Below are positions 1-6,200 of a DNA stretch of 64,000 bases, piece after piece. Position 1 is the first letter of the stretch; each line of letters opens with the position of its first letter. The DNA is taken from NCBI GenBank assembly GCA_964587655.1, contig CAZPMT010000014.1:1-64000 (forward strand), read 5' to 3'. Source of the DNA: CAZPMT01 sp964587655. Lineage in GTDB: Bacteria; Hydrogenedentota; Hydrogenedentia; Hydrogenedentales; SLHB01. Under the pieces are notes generated by a model. That model saw only the letters and a list, made by a program, of their open reading frames with translations, did not search any database and had not been told where the DNA came from. Made by a program: the position numbers and the translations under genes.

Positions 1-94
1 GATTTTCGTTTCGTTGCCGTTCAAGATTATCATGTTTGTGCTGGCCGACGGCTGGTATCTTCTGGTCGAGAGCATGGTCCGCAGTTTTCAGTAG
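1..94 (+). CDS. fliP: FliP/SctR-family export apparatus protein, C-terminal end (partial)
   Basis: The window opens inside a gene whose last 30 codons read in frame from base 2 to a TAG at 92-94. The peptide contains SLPFKIIMFVLADGWYLLV and ends VRSFQ. The LPFK-(hydrophobic)-FVL-DGW block is the conserved last transmembrane segment of FliP, and of its type III secretion homologue SctR, which form the core of the inner-membrane export gate. I favour FliP because the LPFK form is commoner there, but SctR cannot be excluded from 30 residues. In most flagellar operons fliQ follows fliP directly; here an unrelated small anchored protein follows 46 bases later. Confidence 0.75.
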   Translation, partial: IFVSLPFKIIMFVLADGWYLLVESMVRSFQ

Positions 95-140
95 AACCGG
101 CGTCGAACGCGGTTGCGCGCGGCGCATACAGGAGGAGGCC

Positions 141-578
141 GTGAAAAAGATCCTCATTGCGGTGGTCGTGGTAGTCCTCTTGCTTCCGGTGGCGCAACGT
201 CTCATTCCGAAGCCCTTCACGTCCGAGCGGTTTCAGGCGGCGTTGAAAGACAAGGGATTAGTCGTGACGGATGCCGGGAAGCCGGGCAGTATCACCGTGC
301 CGGGCGCCGTTGAACAATTCTCGATGGTGGTCAATGGCGCTCAGGTTGACGTGTGCCGCTTCGAGGACGAGGGGAAGATAGCGACTCAGTTGGAGTACCA
401 GAAGCCCGACTCCGGGTCGGTCATCGTTGAGACCTGGAACCTGTCGGAATCACTGGGGGCGGCGAAGCCGAAGAACAAGCCCGTCCTGGCGCTGCGTAAC
501 GGCATGTTCCTTTGCATCATTGCGGACGAGGACAAGGAACTGCGGGGGCGCATTGGAAAGGTGTTCAGTTCGATTTAG
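141..578 (+). CDS. Small membrane-anchored hypothetical protein (145 aa)
   Basis: The GTG start is chosen because GGAGGAGG lies just upstream; an in-frame ATG 105 bases earlier would overlap the preceding fliP-like gene. The product begins MKK followed by a strongly hydrophobic stretch (residues 4-16, ILIAVVVVVLLLP), which is a signal anchor or uncleaved signal peptide. About 125 soluble residues follow, with no motif I recognise; two Cys (in VCRF and FLCII) sit in the soluble part. Its position 46 bases after the fliP/sctR end suggests co-transcription, but nothing in the sequence links it to flagella or secretion. The gene converges on the EF-G-like gene, with a hairpin between them. Confidence 0.7.
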   Translation: MKKILIAVVVVVLLLPVAQRLIPKPFTSERFQAALKDKGLVVTDAGKPGSITVPGAVEQFSMVVNGAQVDVCRFEDEGKIATQLEYQKPDSGSVIVETWNLSESLGAAKPKNKPVLALRNGMFLCIIADEDKELRGRIGKVFSSI

Positions 579-609
579 TATTGCGCCGCGCGGCTTGCAG
601 CCAATTCCT

Positions 610-628
610 GGCAGACTGACAGTCTGCC
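610..628. terminator. Hairpin between convergent genes
   Basis: GGCAGACT and AGTCTGCC form a perfect 8-bp stem around a 3-base loop, followed on the + strand by CCACTCTTTTCTG. It lies between the end of the + strand 145-aa gene and the end of the - strand EF-G-like gene, so it probably terminates transcription from one or both sides. The T-rich tail is short and interrupted, so this is a likely rather than a textbook terminator. Confidence 0.55.
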
Positions 629-650
629 CCACTCTTTTCTGAAGTTGTGA

Positions 651-2687
651 TTACTCGCCTGCGGCGCGGGCCTTTTCATACGCGGCGATGAGGCCCTGAG
701 CAACGTGTTCTGGGACTTCATCGAAGTGGCTGAACTTGAGTTCGTACGTGCCGCGCCCGCCGGTCATGCTCCGGAGCTCCGTCGAGTAACGGAGGACCTC
801 CGCCTCGGGAACTTTGGCGCGAATGCACTGGCGCCCGAGACCGCCGGATTCCATGCCGATGATGCGTCCGCGCCGGCTGTTGAGGTCGCCGGTGATATCG
901 CCCATGTAATCGTCCGGCACCGTCACGGCGATCTCCATTACGGGTTCGAGCAGACACGGGCGGGCCTCTCTGACGCCTTTCTGAATGGCCATGGACGCCG
1001 CAATCTTAAAGGCCAATTCGGAAGAGTCGACGTCGTGATAGGAGCCGAAGAACAGGTCCACGATGGTGTCGACGACCGGATAACCCGCGATGACGCCCTT
1101 GAGCAGGGCATCCTGCGACCCCTTGTCCACATGCGGGATGTACTGCTTCGGCACGACGCCGCCGACGATGCTGTCGACGAACTTATATCCGCCGCCGCGT
1201 TCGTTGGGCGATATGCGCAGGTGCACGTCGCCGTACTGGCCGTGGCCGCCGGTTTGCTTCTTGTGCTTGCCCTGGACTTCCGCCTGGGCGCGAACCGTTT
1301 CCTTAAAGGCGACCTTGGGGGTGCGGGTCTCGCATTCGACGCCATACTTGCGCTTCATTCGTTCGAGCAGGATGTCGAGCTGCAAATCGCCCATGCCCTT
1401 GACGACGTGTTCCTGGGTTTCCTTGTCGCGATAGTGGCGGAACGTGGGATCTTCCTCGGCGATGCGGTTGAGCGACTCGCCCATCTTGTCCTCGTCGGCG
1501 CGCGACTTCGGAACAATCGCCAGCTTCACCATCGAGTCCGGCAACACGATCTTCGGCATTTCGATCTTGGTTCCGGGCGCGGCGATAGTGTCGCCGAAGT
1601 GCGTGTTCTTGAGCTTGGTCATGGCGGCAAGATCGCCCGGACCGGCTTCGGGCACTTGGGTTTGTTCCTTGCCGCAGAGGAAGAAGATCTTCCCGGTGCG
1701 CTCCTTCGTTTGCCTCGTGACGTTGTAGAAGTCGGTGTCGGTGCGAAGCGTTCCGCTTATCACCCGGAACAGCGTGAGTTGACCTACGTACGGGTCGACG
1801 ATGCTGCGGAACACCTGGCCAAGAAACGGCCCATCCGCTGACACCTTGACCTCAACGTCTTTTCCTTCCGGGTCTTTTGCAACGAAACGGCGCGCAAGCG
1901 GCGACGGGAACGAACTGGCGATCACGTCCAGGAGTTCGTCGATGCCGAGGTCTTTTTCGACGCTTCCCGCGAGAATGGGAACGATCTTACCCGAGGTGAT
2001 GCCCTTTTGGAGTCCCTGATTGAACTCCTCAGGGGTCAAGTCTCCCGCTTCGAGGTATTTCTCGAGCAGGGCGTCATCCGATTCGGCGACTGCGTCTTTC
2101 ATTTTGGCATTGAGTGAGGCGATCTGGTCGGCAATGGCGGCGTTCTCGCCCGTGATAATGTTAACGACGCCGCTGAGTTGGGCGGACGCCCCAATGGGAA
2201 CCACCAGCGGCACGCATTGCAGGCCGTAGTGCCTCTGGATGTCCTCGACGGCTTCTTCAAAGCTCGCATTCTCGCGGTCGAGCTTATTGACAAAGAACGC
2301 GCGCGGCGTGCCGTGCTGTTCGGCGTACTTGAAGGCGCTGTCGGTGCCGACCTGCACGCCCGTGGTCGCATCCACGAGGATGATCAGCCCGTCAAGCAAC
2401 GGGGTCGAAGCGGCAATCTCGCCGGCGAAGTCCACGTAACCGGGATGGTCGAGAAGGTGGACGCGCGAGCCCTTCCAATCAACCGTCATCAGCTTCATGC
2501 AGATGGTCTGCTGCCGCTCTTTTTCCTCGTCAAGATAGTCGCCGACGGTATTTCTGTCCTCGATCTTTCCGACACGGCTCGTTCGGCCCGCCTTGTGCAG
2601 AATGTGTTCAATGAGCATGGTCTTGCCCGAACCGCCATGCCCAAGAATCCCTAAGTTGCGTACTTTGCCGGCGTCAACACTTGCCAT
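651..2687 (-). CDS. Elongation factor G-like GTPase (EF-G paralogue)
   Basis: A 678-residue translational GTPase with the EF-G domain order: GTPase domain with P-loop GHGGSGKT (residues 16-23), DHPGYVDF (G3) and NKLD (G4), then domain II, domains III and IV, and a C-terminal domain V. The P-loop GHGGSGKT replaces the AHIDAGKT of canonical EF-G. Together with the slightly short length this places it among EF-G-like/EF-G2 paralogues, whose role (translocation, recycling or neither) varies by species. The start is ATG with GGAGG seven bases upstream. It is monocistronic, with an excellent sigma-70-type promoter about 75 bases before the start codon. I expect a second, canonical fusA elsewhere in the genome. 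Confidence 0.93.
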   Translation of the reverse strand: MASVDAGKVRNLGILGHGGSGKTMLIEHILHKAGRTSRVGKIEDRNTVGDYLDEEKERQQTICMKLMTVDWKGSRVHLLDHPGYVDFAGEIAASTPLLDGLIILVDATTGVQVGTDSAFKYAEQHGTPRAFFVNKLDRENASFEEAVEDIQRHYGLQCVPLVVPIGASAQLSGVVNIITGENAAIADQIASLNAKMKDAVAESDDALLEKYLEAGDLTPEEFNQGLQKGITSGKIVPILAGSVEKDLGIDELLDVIASSFPSPLARRFVAKDPEGKDVEVKVSADGPFLGQVFRSIVDPYVGQLTLFRVISGTLRTDTDFYNVTRQTKERTGKIFFLCGKEQTQVPEAGPGDLAAMTKLKNTHFGDTIAAPGTKIEMPKIVLPDSMVKLAIVPKSRADEDKMGESLNRIAEEDPTFRHYRDKETQEHVVKGMGDLQLDILLERMKRKYGVECETRTPKVAFKETVRAQAEVQGKHKKQTGGHGQYGDVHLRISPNERGGGYKFVDSIVGGVVPKQYIPHVDKGSQDALLKGVIAGYPVVDTIVDLFFGSYHDVDSSELAFKIAASMAIQKGVREARPCLLEPVMEIAVTVPDDYMGDITGDLNSRRGRIIGMESGGLGRQCIRAKVPEAEVLRYSTELRSMTGGRGTYELKFSHFDEVPEHVAQGLIAAYEKARAAGE

Positions 2688-2767
2688 TTCAAATCCTCCG
2701 AGCAGTTTGGAGTCAGCTTGCGTTTAGAAAGGGAGTCTCATTAAGTTTCCGCATAGTCAGAAACGAA

Positions 2768-2797
2768 ATTATACAACGCTCGTGAGGGATCTCTCAA
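2768..2797 (-). promoter_or_regulatory. Sigma-70-type promoter of the EF-G-like gene
   Basis: On the minus strand TTGAGA (2797-2792) and a perfect TATAAT (2773-2768) are separated by 18 bases. The predicted start of transcription is near 2761, giving a leader of about 75 bases before the EF-G-like ATG. Confidence 0.75.
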
Positions 2798-2986
2798 GAA
2801 AAAAAACGCGGCGTGAAAAAACGCGGGCGATGGAAGCTATTCAGTCACCGGTGCATTGACAAACGTGACCTTCTGCCCCAGCATAACAGTGCATGTGAAT
2901 CCACCCATGGCCAAAAAACGACAAAATGTTGCCAACTCCCAGCCATACACACGATCCCCTGCTATCTCGGTACCCCCGATCGCCAC

Positions 2987-3015
2987 TTGACAGCCAGGGG
3001 CGCATGCTGTAGAAT
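2987..3015 (+). promoter_or_regulatory. Near-consensus sigma-70-type promoter
   Basis: TTGACA (2987-2992), a 17-base spacer and TAGAAT (3010-3015) match the housekeeping consensus at 11 of 12 positions. The next gene is the FG-GAP giant starting at 3271, so the transcript would carry a leader of about 245 bases containing a large hairpin repeat. The rest of the 2688-3270 interval holds no credible gene; an open frame at 2813-3091 has no ribosome-binding site or recognisable product. Confidence 0.7.
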
Positions 3016-3120
3016 CGCATTATTAACGCTGGGGCTGAGAGGGCGGATTGTGCCAGCGCGGGAGTTGAAGTACAGTGGGCAGCGGGGCTAGAAAGCAGTT
3101 CTCGATTAACCCAATCACAA

Positions 3121-3199
3121 CCTCAAGGCATCTCTGCGCCTTCGCGTCTTTGCGTTGACTATGGTAAACGCAAAGGTGCAGAGGCGCGAAGATATGAGG
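3121..3199. repeat. Long imperfect hairpin, CGCAAAG/CACAAAG family (copy 1)
   Basis: Two arms of about 33-36 bases, CCTCA...TGCGTT and AACGCA...TGAGG, flank a 10-base loop (3157-3166). The arms are built from short alternating units such as CTTCGCG, TCTTTGCG and CGCAAAGG. The same design (29-36-base arms, 10-11-base loop, CNCAAAG words) recurs at 3761-3823, 43912-43979 and 44369-44449. It lies in the leader of the FG-GAP gene. Confidence 0.7.
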
Positions 3200-3270
3200 G
3201 TGATTACTGACGCAACGAGATGGCAAACGTTTGGCATTAACCAGTCAGGATTGACAAGGTGAGACGGGTC

Positions 3271-6200
3271 ATGAATCAACGCGGATGGATGTGGGTAGGC
3301 GTGGTGTTCGTGCTGGCGTACGTGGCGGTATGCGCTCAGGCCGGCGATGGCGCGGCAAACGGCGCTCCGCCGGCCGGGGTGTCCGGAGATTGGTGGGCGC
3401 AGGCGCAGAAGGGCATCGCTGCGGAGGAATACTCCGTGACGTGGCAGGATAAGACGATCCTGCCGGAGGTCGCGGGGGCGTACCAGGCGCCGAACCGGGC
3501 GCAGGACCTCCGTACCTATTTCACGGAGGCCGGTCCCCGGGTCGTCCGCCGGACGGCGGAAACGCCCGAGTGGGTATGGGGTCTGGAACTCGTGGGAATG
3601 CGGAACGCGGAATGTGGAATGCGGAATGAGCCGCCGGATCTTCAGGAGATCGTGGCCGATGGCAATCGGATCGAATATCGGCGCGACGGTTTGACCGAGT
3701 GGTACGTCAATACCGACAAGGGCCTGGAACAGGGATTCACGATCGGCGATCCATTGGGTTCAACGCAAGGACGCAACGACGCGGAGCAACATGATTCCTC
3801 CGCGTCTCCGCGCCTTTGCGTTGATATGGTGACCCTTGATCTCGCGGTTCGCGGCGATTTGACGCCGGGGATGATGCCGGACGGCGAGACGCTTGAGTTT
3901 CTGAGTACGGGCGGGGTTGGGATCATTCACTACGGCCAACTCAAAGCGTACGATGCCACCGGCCGCGAACTCTGCACCACGATCGAGCTTGTCGACTCCT
4001 CCCGAGACCCGAGACCCGAAACCCGAAATCCGATTATCCGTCTCTCTGTCGACGCCTCCGACGCCGTCTACCCCATCACCATCGACCCGCTGGCGACGAG
4101 CGCCGCCTGGACGGCTGAGAGCGACCAGGCCAGCGCCTATTTCGGGGGTTCCGTCTCGACGGCGGGGGATGTGAACGGGGACGGGTACGCCGACGTCATC
4201 GTCGGCGCGATGTGGTACGACAACGGCCAGACGGACGAGGGCCGGGCATACGTCTACCTGGGCTCGGCCTCGGGCCTATCGACGAGCGCCGCCTGGACGG
4301 CCGAGAGCGACCAGGCCGGTGCCTTTTTCGGGTATTCCGTATCGATGGCGGGCGACGTGAACGGGGACGGATACGCCGACGTCATCGTCGGCGCGGACGG
4401 GTACGACAACGGCCAGACGGGCGAGGGCCGGGCGTACGTCTACCTGGGCTCGGGCTCGGGCTTATCGACGACCGCCGACTGGACGGCCGAGAGCGACCAG
4501 GCCGGTGCCCTTTTCGGCTTTTCCGTATCTACGGCGGGTGACGTGAACGGGGACGGGTACGCCGATGTCATTGTCGGCGCGCGCTATTACAGCAACGGCC
4601 AGTCGGGCGAAGGAGGAGCATTTGTCTGGTACGGTTCTGCAACGGGGCTGGGGCCAAATGGCAACCCCACCAACGCCGACTGGACCGCGGAGAGCAACCA
4701 GGCCGACGCGTATTTCGGGCGTTCCGTATCGACGGCGGGCGACGTGAACGGCGACGGGTACGCCGATGTAATTGTCGGCGCGTTCTACTACGACAACGGC
4801 CAGACGGACGAGGGCCGGGCGTACGTCTACCTGGGCTCGGCCTCGGGCTTATCGACGAGCGCCGCCTGGACGGTCGAGAGCGACCAGGCCAGTGCCTGGT
4901 TCGGGGTTTCCGTATCGACGGCGGGCGACGTCAACGGAGACGGGTACGCCGACGTCATCGTCGGCTCGTACTTCTACGACAACGGCCAGACGAACGAGGG
5001 TCGGACGTACGTCTACCTGGGCTCGGCCTCGGGCCTATCGACGAGCGCCGCCTGGACGGCAGAGAGTGACCAGGCCGGTGCCTTTTTCGGGTATTCCGTA
5101 TCGACGGCGGGCGACGTGAACGGGGACGGGTACGCCGACGTCATCGTCGGCGCGTACACGTACGACAACGGCGAGACGAATGAGGGCCGGGCCTTCGTGT
5201 ATCACGGCTCGGCTTCGGGCTTATCGACGACCGCCGGCTGGACGGCCGAGAGCAACCAGGCCAGCGCCTGGTTCGGGTATTCCGTATCTACGGCGGGCGA
5301 CGTGAATGGGGATGGGTACGCCGACGTAATCGTCGGCGCGAACTTGTACGACAGCGGCCAGACGGACGAGGGCCGGGCGTATGTGTACCACGGGTCGGCC
5401 TCAGGTCTGAGCGGCACCGCTAACTGGACTGGCGAGAGCGATCAGGCCAGCGCCTGGTTCGGGGTTTCCGTGTCTACGGCGGGCGACGTGAACGGGGACG
5501 GGTACGCCGACATCATCGTCGGCGCGTACTACTACGACAACGTCGAGACGGACGAGGGCCGGGCGTATGTGTACCACGGGTCAGCTTCAGGGCTTTCCGC
5601 GACGCCAAATTGGACCGCCGAGAGCGGCCAAGCCAGCGCTTACTTCGCGAGCTCCGCGTCAACAGCGGGGGACGTGAACGGGGACGGGTACAGCGACGTC
5701 ATCGTTGGCGCGTGGGCGTACGACAACGGCCAATCGGACGAGGGCCGGGCGTATGTGTACCACGGTTCGGCGTCGGGCCTGAGCGGCACGCCCGCCTGGA
5801 CCGCAGAGAGCGACCAGACCGACGCCTGGTTCGGGAATTCCGTATCGACGGCGGGCGACGTGAACGGGGACGGGTACGCCGACGTCATTGTCGGCGCGTA
5901 CCAGTACGACAACGGCGAGGTAAACGAGGGCCGGGCGTACGTCTACCTGGGCTCGGCCTCGGGCCTGAGCACCACCGCCGGCTGGACCGCCGAGAGCGAC
6001 CAAGCCACCGCCTATTTCGGTGATTCTGTATCGACGGCGGGCGACGTGAACGGGGACGGGTACGCGGAGGTCATTGTCGGCGCGTTCTTCTACACCAACG
6101 GCCAGACGAACGAGGGCCGGGCCTATGTCTACCACGGTTCCGCTTCAGGCCTTTCTACTACGGCCAACTGGACCGCCGAGAGCAACCAGGGCAGTGCTCT

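Noticed and set aside
705..1841. A 378-codon open frame on the + strand antisense to the EF-G-like gene
   Set aside because: It lies wholly inside a clear EF-G coding sequence, has no recognisable domain or ribosome-binding site, and reflects the GC-rich third-position bias.
2813..3091. A 92-codon + strand open frame in the intergenic region
   Set aside because: No ribosome-binding site, no family resemblance, and it runs through the promoter at 2987-3015.
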